Shown in pieces: positions 34,256 to 45,219 of a DNA stretch of 64,000 bases. Source of the stretch: Adiantum capillus-veneris (taxonomy: Eukaryota; Streptophyta; Polypodiopsida; Polypodiales; Pteridaceae); assembly GCA_014529385.2 (NCBI GenBank), contig CM043963.1, forward strand, positions 94,276,412 to 94,340,411. The letters run 5' to 3'. Made by a program: the position numbers and the translations under genes. The notes under the pieces are model-generated. The model was given only the letters and a program-made list of their open reading frames with translations, was not told the DNA's origin and did not search any database. Every line of letters begins with the position of its first letter. The first letter of the stretch is position 1.

Positions 34256-35680
34256 TAATTAATACACACCTTATTAGTCCACTAGAGTTTTTGCTCTCTT
34301 AGTGGTTTGTGGACGCCTTCTCTCTAAGAGAAGTGGCAGCACTTCGTGAGCACTATAGAGGAATTCTCTATGTCTAAAGTGTGAGTATGGATTCTCTATT
34401 TATAACAGAAAAGAAAACGTCCATATTTTATTTTCCAAAATTTTTTTTAATTTTTTTAATTATTAAAATTTTTCCCCTCAAAAATCATACCCGCGTTTTT
34501 GGTACCCTTGTGGTACCCATCAGCTTGACCACTTTGTCATTATCATCAAAAGATAAGGCCACATAGTGCCCCCTCATTAAGATTAGTCAAGACTAGCCTC
34601 TCCTTTTCATGTGACAGTGTGTCCCACTTTGTCCCCTCCTATGTGAGTCCATGTGCCTTCATTTGTCATCCCTGTGTATTCTTTTGTCTTTATAATTATT
34701 TTATTTATTTCCTTAATGATAATTTACTTTACATTTTTAAGTTAAACTTTACAGTCTTATATTAACTTTATAGTAGTAAAAGACAATTCTACAATAAGTA
34801 AATAAGTCTTGTAATAAGTTAGTTATTGATTCATATAGCTAAACATGTCAGAATTTTGTAGCGTAAATTTTAAATTCTAAGTTTTCTCAACCTACGATTC
34901 ATAATTTGAACTCGAATATCTTAAATAATGAGTGATGGTTAAAAAAAATTCAAATGCGTAATAGAACTTGTGTGAAATTTGAAAGTAGAGACCTTACATG
35001 GTACCTCTATTTACTCTTAAAAAAAAGTGATACCTATGGGGTATACATGCTCCCCCTTATGGTGTAATCTATATTTATCCTATCTTGAATTAGATTACAT
35101 CCGCAAAGTTTCTAAAATGCAAAAACTAGACATGTTACAAGAATTTTTTACTCTTGGTGATACATGGATGATCTCCTCTTTGTAATAATCAGCTTGTTTT
35201 GGATTATTTAAATCATAATAGACCTCTCTCTAAGGAGGATCCTTTCTCACTTTATCTACTTTTGATAGACATTTCACCACCTATCTAAGTACTTGTATCA
35301 GACTTTTCATTGGCAATTTGGAAACATACACAAACTAGAAAAAAGAAAAACTACCTTTTCAAAATGTTTCTTTTATTCAGGTAAGTAGCAATAGACCAAA
35401 AAGGATGGCTGAAAAAGTTTGTATCTCTCAAGTGCTCCCCATTCTTTATAATGCATCACATAACATCTCTAACATATGCAAATCTAGTAAAAATTATCAA
35501 CCTCTTTGAGAAGAATGGATTTTGTAGGAATAAGATAACTAAACATGTCTATCAATTCATACAAAATAACCATTTCCCCTGCATTAGAATTAACATTCAT
35601 TATTATGCGATTGGTGGGAGATGGTGGGTCCTCTTGGTGGCCTGTCTCCTACAAAGTGGACCTTTCTCCAAGGATGGGGG
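34256..35680. other. Intergenic stretch, nothing recognised
   Basis: AT-rich. Short frames such as 34381-34566 and 35451-35807 have no recognisable features; the latter is extended by the CA repeat. Confidence 0.5.
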
Positions 35681-35684
35681 AGGG

Positions 35685-35686
<2 letters not shown>

Positions 35687-35732
<46 letters not shown>
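35687..35732. repeat. (CA)n microsatellite
   Basis: About 23 uninterrupted CA units. Confidence 0.95.
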
Positions 35733-35735
<3 letters not shown>

Positions 35736-36584
35736 ATTCTTACTTTGGCTGACCCATCACTCATACAAGACCCCACTGATTATATCAACCATACAACACA
35801 TCGATAAATTTTGCTCTTCTTATATATACTTAATCGCCACCACTGACTATTGGTTGATTGATACATATTGTAGAAAAACCAAGCTTCGACAAGTACGAAA
35901 TCCATCAACAATATTATATCTCTGGGAAATATATGACATAATTCTTCATTCCCATGGATAGCATGCGTACATGCTGGAAAAAAAAACCTCCCCCTTTTTT
36001 TTTTCTAAAAAATTGAGCCCACATTGGTGTAATTCTGTAGATATCTGCTTTTATGTAGCATTTGGCTTGAATCTCTAATGCATCTTCTTTTCCCCTCAAT
36101 AATGTATAGGTTTTATGATGTCCAATAATATTTTTGCCAGTTTCTAAACTTCAACATATCCCATAAAGATATGTCATCCAGGGAATTTCTAGCTGTTTAA
36201 ACATTACTCTGGGTCATCGAACCACAACAAGTAATATTGTTTACAATATATATAAACTTTTGTTCCTTGTTCAGTAAAAATCCCAACTACTACCACAAGG
36301 ACATGATATTGTGAAGTTTTGATGAGCTTAAACTAGCTAACATGGGATAACCACACAAGGGAAGTTTTAATGCACCAATTGTTAAACTACTATATATGTG
36401 GCCATCTTTGTGCAATTTTCCCAAAAATGCAACTGTGCTCTTTTGTACACTGCACACACACCTAAGTACTATTATAGCTAGTATTTAGACCCAGATTTCT
36501 AAAAAAAACCCTACTCTTTACTTGGTTGGATTTCGGACTTCTTTACCCCTACAACCCCTCAAATAGATATAATTTTGTTTAGAC

Positions 36585-36586
<2 letters not shown>

Positions 36587-36617
<31 letters not shown>
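36587..36617. repeat. Cytosine homopolymer, C31
   Basis: Thirty-one C in a row followed by TCCTC. Such a run is rare in plant DNA and is error-prone in sequencing, so the length is uncertain. Confidence 0.85.
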
Positions 36618-36620
<3 letters not shown>

Positions 36621-36832
36621 TCTTTTGTGGGAGTGGCACCTTAAAAGATAACTTTGTTAAGCCTCTCAAAGGTGCATAGAATATGGGACAGTGCCCCATA
36701 AATAATGGTAACTGGCGAGCAGTTTTGAGTATTGTGTTAAATGACCGTGCCATGGTGGCTGCCGCTTGAAGCTAGACACTTTGGAAACTGAGCATTATTC
36801 AATGATGCAGGTCTACATCATCATCAAAACTC

Positions 36833-37310
36833 TATAAAAACGTGAGGATGGCCCTAAGCCCGTCACTTAGTCTCTTTGCATGGTGTTTGTGTTGGTATAA
36901 AGAGAGATTGAGGGTTTTTTTTAGAAGCTTGCCTACTGTCTAACCATGGAGCGTGTGGAAAAAGAGGGCGCTTCTCAGGTCCGCGTTCTGTACATAATTT
37001 TTTTAATAAAAGAACTTATTTTTTTTGCACCTGACGTTCTGGTTTCATATGATGTACATGGAAATAGTATGGCTTGAGGTTTAGCGGCTGAAAAGTAAAC
37101 CAATCCGTACTTTCTCTGGTTTTTTTTGATGCAGGTGGTTTTTTTTACAGTAGTCGACATAATTTCTTTTTTATTTTGACTTTAGGCGTAAAGGGTACTT
37201 GGCCTAAGCAATTAAATGAGGATTGCAAGGATCTGAGAAGGGATTTGTTCACATGTCTTGAGCTTTATGATTGCACAAGTGTAGATAGCTCTACACCAAT
37301 GCGTTGGGGC
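36833..37310 (+). other. Possible promoter and exon fragments left of CACTA copy 2
   Basis: TATAAAA at 36833-36839 lies 113 bp before ATG at 36946 in a good context (ACCATGG), opening MERVEKEGASQVRVL. After a T-rich stretch ending CAG or TAG near 37185, a coding-like piece reads VKGTWPKQLNEDCKDLRRD and then LFTCLELYDC. The match to any family is not clear. It may be a decayed gene or transposon that CACTA copy 2 entered. Confidence 0.2.
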
Positions 37311-37420
37311 TGGCTTTTTTAAAAAGAAAAAGGGATTTATTGACCATCTTTTTGTTGTTTCGGCATTAGGTCATACCCATATACTTCACGGGTAAGCATG
37401 ACATTGAATCTGAGGCCTTG

Positions 37421-37680
37421 GACTACAAGAGGTTGTGTGCTCTTGTGACGCTGTTAGCGACGGAAATACATTGGGTTTTTATAACCCTCGGCGTTGCTAA
37501 GACCGTCGCTAACAGCGTCGATACGGTAACATCGCTATTAGCATCGCTATTAGCATCGCTATAACAATCGCTCTATGCGTCGCTATATAGCAACGCTTAT
37601 AGCGACGTTTGTAGGCCATCTATAGCGACGCTGTAGAGCCTTATATAGAGACGTTCATAGCGACGCCCGATAGGAATTTT
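37421..37680. repeat. Left inverted repeat and subterminal repeats of CACTA copy 2
   Basis: GACTACAAGAGGT followed by about ten GCGACG or CGTCGC motifs in both orientations, closely matching copy 1 but with several decayed units (GCATCGCTATTAGCATCGC). Confidence 0.85.
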
Positions 37681-38067
37681 TTTTGGTGGTAGGGTATTCA
37701 ACCATATTGAATGTTTCATTAATTGATTCACCTTTGAAAAAAAGTGCAAAGGTAGATATAGACCCAAGATAGTCATCCACAAGACAATATAACCATTAAC
37801 TCCATCATCCATAGTACGCATTGTTTGCAAAATAAAGATACAAAATTGAAAAGCGTCAATTGATGAAAGTAAATCAATGACAATTGTACACATCATAGGC
37901 AAAATCACTTGATTGTTAAACTTTGCAAATGTAATAGTTACAACACCATTGTCATTATTGAAAAAATATACATGGTTTTTAAAAAGACGTATAAAAGTCG
38001 TCTCATGATACATAAGGTATGACAAAAAGAAACTAATGCTATCTAGCTACGGCTAGACTGACGTCGT

Positions 38068-39389
38068 CTAATCAGACGTCTCATCGCGTCCAAGCGGCGT
38101 ATCTGTCGGATTCTGCAAAAAAAAAACAATAAGATAGCTTTTTGTAAGTATAAACATATAGTGACATTTATAAAACAATACAACAAATATAAAAAGGGGA
38201 AAACCCTAATACTAACCATGCCACCGTGAGAACTCAGAATGTCCATCAGGGCGTTTAAGCCCTTCATGCCTGCGTACTCGTGCTCGTATGGTGTGGGATC
38301 ACGTCCTGTCACTCATCGACCACTGTCAAAACATACAAAGAATCCATTATGTTAGAATTTAAAAACCCACAAACCCTAAACTATTAAACATAAAGAGCAA
38401 TGCAAAAACACTTACAAAATCGGCCTCAAATGAAGCCCACCCGCCGCTCCCCAAGTGGTGCGAGCTTCCTGCCTCTACTCGCGCTATGGCTGCCTCCTTT
38501 TGTTGCTTCCACTTGTCGGGATTCTCGCGCGCTGCTTTCTCTGCATTCTTCCAATCTTCTTTGGCCAGCCAATCTGGTCTATTCCACCCATGCTTGATTG
38601 CTTTTTGCACTTTGGAACGCTTGTGCTTGCACTATTCGCTCATTCAAACCTTCATCACGTCTTCATGAAGCAATCATCCCGTGTTGGAACGGGAAAGTCG
38701 TCATGAAGCATGATGATGACTCTGTCTTTTAAATCATTCGGTACTTCACTCCAGGTGTTTAGTATGTAGTGTCTAAACACCTGAGAGCAAAGACCGCGCA
38801 TGCGCGAAATCACCTTCTTGCCTTCATCATCCAAGATGATGCCGTTGCTGAAGTCAACGGAGTAAAGCAAGCCCTCTCGCCGCTGACGCGTGAACCTGGG
38901 TGTCCTGGCAGGGGTCTCTAGCGGTGTGTCACAGGGGTACGGATGTCAGGTGTCTCCATTGGAGTCTGAGCCCCGAAGCGAGGAGTGTCCACTGAAGTGA
39001 CTCGTGAAGGAGTAGCTAGTGGTGTGTAGCCGCTAGGAACGGCAATCAACCGCGCAAAACCTAGTGTCGATGGCGATGCTATGGCTGGTGTCAGGGCGGG
39101 CAAAGAAGGGGAGGGTAAAGAGCCTTGTCGAACACGAGGCACTGTCGAAGCATCGGAGACATCCCCACAACAACCACCACCGCCACCACTAAAGCGTCAG
39201 TGACTATACGAGTGTGAAGATCATCTCGTCGACACCGAAGCTTTGAAGCGCGCTGAATGCTCCGAAACAGAGGGAGATGCGGATGGAGTAGGAACGCGCG
39301 ATGGTGCGCCAGAGTGATGACGCTCCACGTACCACTGTCTCTGTTGGGGTGACAAAGAAGAAAGAAACTCCTCATCATCCATACCTGCA
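38068..39389 (-). pseudogene. TNP1-like gene of CACTA copy 2
   Basis: Same exon layout as copy 1: MDDEEFLSSLSPQQ-type start at the right, Ser/Pro-rich region, then SVDFSNGIILDDEGKKVISR, then WKNAEKAARENPDKWKQQ to SHHLGSGGWASFEADFV. The exon RDPTPYEHEYAGMKGLN follows, with a last exon ending TAG at 38068. Frame changes lie near 39100, 38900 and 38650, and the glycine run is shorter than in copy 1. The donor and acceptor signals around the introns are kept. Full function is unlikely. Confidence 0.75.
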
Positions 39390-39448
39390 TTAAACACACG
39401 AACATTTAAACTTAATATTGAATGAATGGAGTAGAAAACATCGACAAG

Positions 39449-39554
<106 letters not shown>

Positions 39555-39666
39555 GAGCGCAGTGCTCATCGTCCTTGCTTGTGAGAACATACCTAGAGCA
39601 TACGTACCTGGAGTGGACGCAAAGACCATTAAATAAAATGATGCAATGACGAGCATCCATATGGAT

Positions 39667-40733
39667 TTAGCCATCCATAGCCATGCCTAAGCGCAAATTT
39701 CGAGCTTCCCTGGCAAAATCCGACCATGTTCCATCTATATGTTTCCAGGCTGCGCAATCTGCAGGAATCCGTAGTACACCATTCAAAGATTTATTCTCCT
39801 CATGCCATGATGCTAGGGAGGCCATGGACTTACATTCGAAGAAATGCTTGATGCGAGGAAGCAGAGGAAAATATTGCAAAACCTTTTGCGGAACTTTTGT
39901 TCCGTGGAGATCTACTCGATATCTCTCGGAATCACATTTCGGACACTTCTCCATGTCTATGTATTCCCCTCTGAACAGAATGCAGTCATTAGGACAAGCG
40001 TGGATCGAATTGTAATCCATCCCCAAGTTTCGCAAAATCTTTCTTGCTTCCTCTCGGGAATCTGGCATCACATTATCAGCTGGTAGTATGTGCTCTTTGA
40101 GCAATCTACACAACATAAAAATAAAGTACAATTGTGTAAAAATCTATTAGATCAATATACATTTAGAGTTTTATTAAAGTAAACTAATTGTAATAGATCA
40201 CCTGAAAGAATTGAGACGCTAGTGTCACTCCATCCAAACTTTGCGTGCATGTTGAGAAGAACAAGGAGCGCTTTCAATCTAGACACACGTGCTCCATTAT
40301 ACAATGGCGTATCAGCTTCACTTTTCATATCATCATAGATAAGCCTTTCTGAATCCATGATCGTCTCGATCATTTCATCAATCTCCGGCTTAAACATTGC
40401 CTCGTTGGGAATGTGGTCTGCATGATCATCCCCCGAGCTGTCAGAGGCTACGTCTTGTGGCCTCACATATGCTGCTTGACCAAAGCGCCTGCGAACACGT
40501 CTATTGGGTTGCAAGATTGCTGCCTGTTGGCCAGCGTGAGAGTCCGACAAGTTATAATTGGCAACAACTCGATCTATAATAGATGGATCGAACTCGCCAA
40601 ATTTGCGAACGTGCTGCAAAGAAATGTGTCTTGTCCGTCGCACATCATGCTTGCATTGATTACAAGGACATAAGATTCTCGTTCAGAGATAGTTGTTTCG
40701 GTTGGATGGCCCCACATCCTCGTCACTACTCAT
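39667..40733 (-). pseudogene. TNP2-like transposase, truncated, CACTA copy 2
   Basis: Starts at 40733 (MSSDEDVG). A TGA at 40683-40685 comes soon after. Then ILCPCNQCKHDVRRTRH reads on without the stop found at this place in copy 1. The 96-nt intron (40106-40201) is conserved. The second exon carries CPKCDSERYRVDLHG, LLPRIKHFFE and RIPADCAAWKHIDGTW, and ends at LGMAMDG, where the deletion begins. The rest of the tnp2 core, DUF4218 and DUF4216 is gone, so no transposase can be made. Confidence 0.85.
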
Positions 40734-40865
40734 AATGAGGGTATAAATATTATAACCTGGAGAACAGTTTTAATCTTCTATTGACATTATTCGTCTTTTA
40801 TCTCTCTCTCTTTCTCTCTCTCTCTCTCTTTGTTCACACTGTAAACTACCTCACATTCTCTAGTC

Positions 40866-40994
40866 ATGTCCAATCCCCGCACACCTCGGTCTAGAGGTGC
40901 ACGGAGATCAGAACCACCGGATTATAATCTCCTCTTTATTGGTCAATGCCTATATTTGTGGATACAAGAAATCTACACACTCACGTCTACATGA
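40866..40994 (+). CDS. Small 42-codon ORF, CACTA copy 2
   Basis: MSNPRTPRSRGARRSEPPDY to IYTLTST, same length as 17902-18030 in copy 1. It is placed divergently from TNP2. Evidence for translation is weak. Confidence 0.25.
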   Translation: MSNPRTPRSRGARRSEPPDYNLLFIGQCLYLWIQEIYTLTST

Positions 40995-41329
40995 TAGTGC
41001 ATGTAGTGGACAAAACCCCTTTGCCTCTTCTCTAGCTGGAGCATTTCACAACATCTTAACATCTTTTCACATTAGATCTTTTCACCGTTTGTCTAACTCT
41101 AATTTTTTTATCGTAATCTCGAAGGTAGACTCTAATATAAAAACTCAATCCAAAATATTATCTTAAATCTAACCTAATTGAACATGTGGTGATTCGCTCC
41201 ATTGAAGGGTAAAAGACATACCAATGGGGCTACTAGCTGTGTAGATGTGAATGGGCCTCACATATACAAATACTTCAATGCAAGAGTTTAATACTCTCAC
41301 CTCTCCACCCCGTCGATCCATGACCCAGG

Positions 41330-41955
41330 TGATGGGACAAAATCCTCCTCGAAGCTAGCCCGACCGCCACTCCCCAGGTGATGGGATAATCCCGTCTTGA
41401 TGCAAACTCTTGCTGCGTCACTTTGCTGCCACCACCTATCTGGATTGGTCATCCTCTCCTCCCTGATTCAAGCATCTCCTCATCTAAGCATCTCCTGATC
41501 CAAGCGTCTCCTCATCCAAGCATCGTCAAATGTGTTAGGGAGGAGAGGACGACCAATCCACATAGGTGGTGACAGCACATGATGCAGCAAGAGTTTGCAT
41601 CAAGACGGGATTATCCCCGATGCAGCGTCGCAATAAGATAATCCTTAGAGGCTTTATTCTGATCCCTCCAAGAGACCATGACAGAGTACAATGTGTCAAA
41701 AAACTTGTTTACACAACTGTTATATGTGGCCCATCACTTGCTTCCCCTCAGGGGTCATAATGGTCTCATCGGACATACGATTGATGAGGTAGGCGTATCA
41801 CTTTGGCATGTCCCTTCCATGAACTATAGCAACCCTGTTCGATAAATGCTCATCATCTAGGCCTCTAGGTGACCCCGACACAGTGTTCGGGTCACTCCTA
41901 AGCATCTCTGACACAGTGGCCGGGACACCACTCTCAAACGCGTAAGGAGTATAAT
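41330..41955 (-). pseudogene. Divergent second TNP1-like fragment in CACTA copy 2
   Basis: On the minus strand NPDRWWQQSDAARVCI, then SHHLGSGGRASFEEDF (41351-41400), matches the conserved end of the TNP1 family but differs clearly from the copy's own TNP1. Upstream, 41760-41945 reads SGVPATVSEMLRSDPNTVSG and RGLDDEHLSNRVA, coding-like and not seen in copy 1. Part of the fragment is duplicated in inverse (41537-41617). It probably comes from another CACTA subfamily, or was picked up during gap repair. Confidence 0.6.
41383..41617. repeat. Long inverted repeat (hairpin), arms of about 81 bp
   Basis: The left arm 41383-41464 and right arm 41537-41617 are reverse complements with about seven differences and one single-base gap. 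They are separated by a 72-nt spacer with the tandem words AAGCATCTCCT and AAGCGTCTCCT. A transcript from either strand would fold into a near-perfect hairpin. The left arm is TNP1-derived coding sequence. Confidence 0.9.
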
Positions 41956-41966
41956 CCTTCGGTGTA

Positions 41967-42185
41967 CTCAAAATAAACCTAAATCTAATCTAATCTAGCT
42001 TAAATAAACCTAAATCTAATCCACGTAAATCTAAATCTAACGTAAGTAAACCTAAATAAACCTAAATCTAATTTAATATAACGTAAATCTAAATCTAACT
42101 AAAAATAAACCTAAATCTAATCAAACGTAAATCTAACTAAAAATAAACCTAAATCTAATCTAACATAAGTTTACATCTAACCTAA
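41967..42185. repeat. Degenerate AAACCTAAATCTAAT repeats, CACTA copy 2
   Basis: Same repeat type as 18460-18675 in copy 1, including CGTAAATCTAAC variants. Confidence 0.8.
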
Positions 42186-42196
42186 TCTTTAACATC

Positions 42197-42575
42197 TTTT
42201 GGGATAGTTTCCTACGACATTAAAACTCTCTTCTTCTCGTGTGTGTGTGCCAATAAAAAGAGAAAAATGGTATAACCTTTCTATCACCAAAGTGTGGTAG
42301 ATTGGTTATGCCATTTCCCTCTTGAATAACAGGTCTTGAGTTCAACTCCTCGTCGGCTAGATCTTTAAGGTCTCTTGAATAAGTTTCCCACGATGTTAAA
42401 TTAAACTCTCTTCTTCTTGGGTGTGTGTGTGTGTGGGTGTGTGTGCACGCCAATAAAAGGAGAAAAGTGGTATAACTTTTCTATCACCCAAGTGTGATAG
42501 ATTGGTTATGCCATTTCCCTCATGAATAACAGGTCTTGAGTTCAACTCCTCGTCAACTAGATATTTAAGGTCTCT
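42197..42575. repeat. Two tandem 180-200-bp units with tRNA-like box motifs, CACTA copy 2
   Basis: Counterpart of 18679-19058. Both units hold TAGATTGGTTATGCC and GAGTTCAACTCC. Confidence 0.5.
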
Positions 42576-42622
42576 TGGGATAGTTTCCTACGATGTTAAG
42601 ACTCTCTTCTTCTTTTTCTTCT

Positions 42623-42624
<2 letters not shown>

Positions 42625-42685
<61 letters not shown>

Positions 42686-42745
42686 TCTCTCAATGTGTGT
42701 GCATTCTTTGTTTATGCATGTGTGTGCATTTTTTTTAATGCATGT

Positions 42746-42807
<62 letters not shown>
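42625..42807. repeat. CT microsatellite block with TGTGTG spacer
   Basis: Two long CT runs (about 42628-42682 and 42749-42807) separated by CAATGTGTGTGCATTCTTTG and TTTATGCATG. Confidence 0.9.
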
Positions 42808-42810
<3 letters not shown>

Positions 42811-43011
42811 AACACAATGTGTGTGTGTGTGTGTGAGGGAGAGAGAAAGAGCGGAAAGGAACATGAGAGTGAGGAGAGGGAAGGAGCATACCTGGCTCTC
42901 CTTCCTCTCCTCGTGTGTGTGTGTGTGTGTATGGAGAAGAAAGAGAGAGAGAGGGAGAGCGCGCGTTACCTTCGCTTGCTTGAGCGCGCGCCGAAAACTC
43001 AGATCTCAGCG

Positions 43012-43043
43012 CCGAAAACTCAGATTTGAGATCTGAGTTTTCG
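43012..43043. repeat. Palindrome near the right end of CACTA copy 2
   Basis: CGAAAACTCAGAT and ATCTGAGTTTTCG face each other, as in copy 1. The left arm with its GCGC neighbour is also duplicated just before it (from 42991). Confidence 0.8.
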
Positions 43044-43069
43044 GACGCTCTCGGTTATTTTTTTACCTC

Positions 43070-43206
43070 TGACGGCGTCGTTATAGGCGTCGCTAAGTTA
43101 CTTATAATTTAGCGACGTGCATAGAGACGCCTATCGCGACGCCGTGGGTTTTCACATTTGAGCGTCGCATTGCGAGCGTCGCTAATATTAAGTACCTCTT
43201 GTAGTG
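43070..43206. repeat. Right subterminal repeats and inverted repeat of CACTA copy 2
   Basis: GCGTCG and GCGACG motifs, then CCTCTTGTAGTG, an intact CACTACAAGAGG in reverse complement. Confidence 0.85.
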
Positions 43207-43209
43207 TTG

Positions 43210-43660
43210 GTTTTGGGCTCATAGATCTGCGTACTGACTCAAAAAAATTAGGCCATGAGCTACGGGTACTAGCCGTTGATGCCATCAAAGGAAAGCAAGA
43301 TACACCAGTGGTATAATTTGGCTGAGAATATTGGGATAAACTATTAAAAGGTGGGGAGACCGAGTCTAATGAGCCCTTGTTGAATTTGATGCATGGTTTT
43401 TTGTTGGGTTGCTATCATAATTGTGGTGTCACATTGGTAATATAACTGTGTACTATGTTCTAGGTCACATTGCATACCATGATGGTGGTTTTTATAACCA
43501 TGTTGTAATTGAACAGTCTCGATTTAATAAATTTCTTTTTAAGGAATGGTGTTTGAACACTCGGGTGTATAATTTTGGTATAATAGTTTCGTTCCTCTCA
43601 CTCAAACTAAATGTAGAGGATGTGATATGCTTAGTTGAGTTGTTTTTTGCCTAAAGCCAA
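43210..43660 (+). pseudogene. Unrecognised coding-like fragment right of CACTA copy 2
   Basis: Reads LRTDSKKLGHELRVLAVDAI, then EYWDKLLKGGETESNEPLLN, then LMHGFLLGCYHNCGVTLV, with several stops in one frame. A later short frame 43421-43654 is open. It may continue the fragments left of CACTA copy 2. No family assigned. Confidence 0.25.
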
Positions 43661-43923
43661 GCAACAGACACATTATTTGAAATATAACATAATGTGTTTG
43701 AAGGTTGTATCTAATGCTAAGGACAAAGTTACTATGTTTTGACTAATGGTTTCAAAGATGGAAGTGGTAAGAAGTATAGCACATTTAACTGATTAGTCTA
43801 GGAGAGCTGTCTGATCAATTTTTCCACACTAAGTAAAAGAATGACAAACTTGCTATGGAAAATCTTGATGGTGTATGGTTGAGAAGTAGGCACAAAATAA
43901 CTATGAAACTAATGGTGGTATTA

Positions 43924-44507
43924 AGTCACTTGGATCATAAGGGGTGGTGGAATTATGATTAAAATAATACATATATAAATATCTATTTAAGGTATTTTGG
44001 GTTATATAGAAACCATACACATAAAAAATATATATACCATAAGACAAAGGGGTAATGGCCTTTCTTACAAGCTAAAAAAAGAGAGAACTTTTTACAAAAG
44101 TACATGTACACTTTGGATGTTTGTTTAAAGTAAAAAAGTTGTAAGTTGGACATGTATAACAACTGATATAGTCCGTTGACACCTGTAAAACGCATTCAAG
44201 ACTAACGTATCTGTTGTCTTGATTGAATGGATGCAGGTGAGGACTCTATCCTTTCTTGGAACTTTTTTGGCTTGAAGCAAATGTCTATCCATGATTACAC
44301 TTGCTCCTACTACTTGGGAAGTACTTCTTTAATGAGTCATCATCATTGTATACTAGAATGAGGCTTCTTTATTATAAGCCATGTACAAAGATAATTCTAA
44401 GACTGAATTGTTTTTGTACTAATCATTGCCTTTTCTCTAAAGCCAGTTGTATTTTGAATGTTAAAGTTCATTTATGTATAATTATTTAAGTGAAAACAGC
44501 TACACAA
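43924..44507. repeat. Duplicated flank with the empty insertion site of the array
   Basis: The left half matches 278-768 and the right half 28471-28585. At the junction the sequence reads TTATAAGCCATGTACAAAG with CCAT once (44379-44382) and no retrotransposon. This is effectively the pre-insertion state of the array's target, in a paralogous copy. Confidence 0.75.
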
Positions 44508-45200
44508 ACGTCCTATACATAAGGTTTTTCCATTCTTTTTGGAAAAACCAGGACATTGGCTTTGGAAATTAGCTTGAATCTTAGTTCTAAGTCAGACCCA
44601 CTGCCTATAATTCCTTTTCTAGTTGGCTGGTGTTAGGTGGTCCTTCATAGGCTAATATTCTAGATACCTGCTCACGACTATTATAGCTCTAAGTTTGCCG
44701 GTTTAAGGTTTGCAAGCCCATCCTACAGGACTAATTAGACATATTTTCTTTCAAGATCACATACTTTTGAAATTGACAGCTCGTATGAGAGTAAACTACG
44801 ACCCAGAGAAGCATACAAGGATTTTAAAACAAATTACTTTTACCTAAAGGATTGTTCTCCAAAAAAAGCCTTGGCTATTAGAACTAGACCGTTTTTGGCC
44901 CAAAGAACCAAAAACAAATGCTGTGCTACATATTACCATAAGTAATCCCTGGCTAATTAATAACTTTGTCTATTGCAGACCCTTGCTCTCTCGCAAGGCC
45001 TGGAACTGTCTTTTGAACCACTCTCGGTGGCTACCTCTCTTTTCCTCACATGTATTGGCAATTTGGATGCTTCTCCATTAATATATGATTCGGCTCTTGC
45101 CTCAAATAAAAAGTTATCTATCTTACATATACAGTCTTTCAATGATTGGATCAAGATTTTGGCTACCCTAGACAAGTACTCCAAGGATGGGTTAATGTGA
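44508..45200. other. Intergenic stretch, weak coding-like patch
   Basis: At 44973-45200 the plus strand reads SQGLELSFEPLSVATSLFLT and DWIKILATLDKYSKDG. No family recognised. The rest is AT-rich without features. Confidence 0.3.
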
Positions 45201-45219
45201 TTTCCCATTACATAGCCCA

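Noticed and set aside
35451-35961. ORFs with histidine-threonine runs
   Set aside because: The run is the CA microsatellite, with no coding signal outside it.
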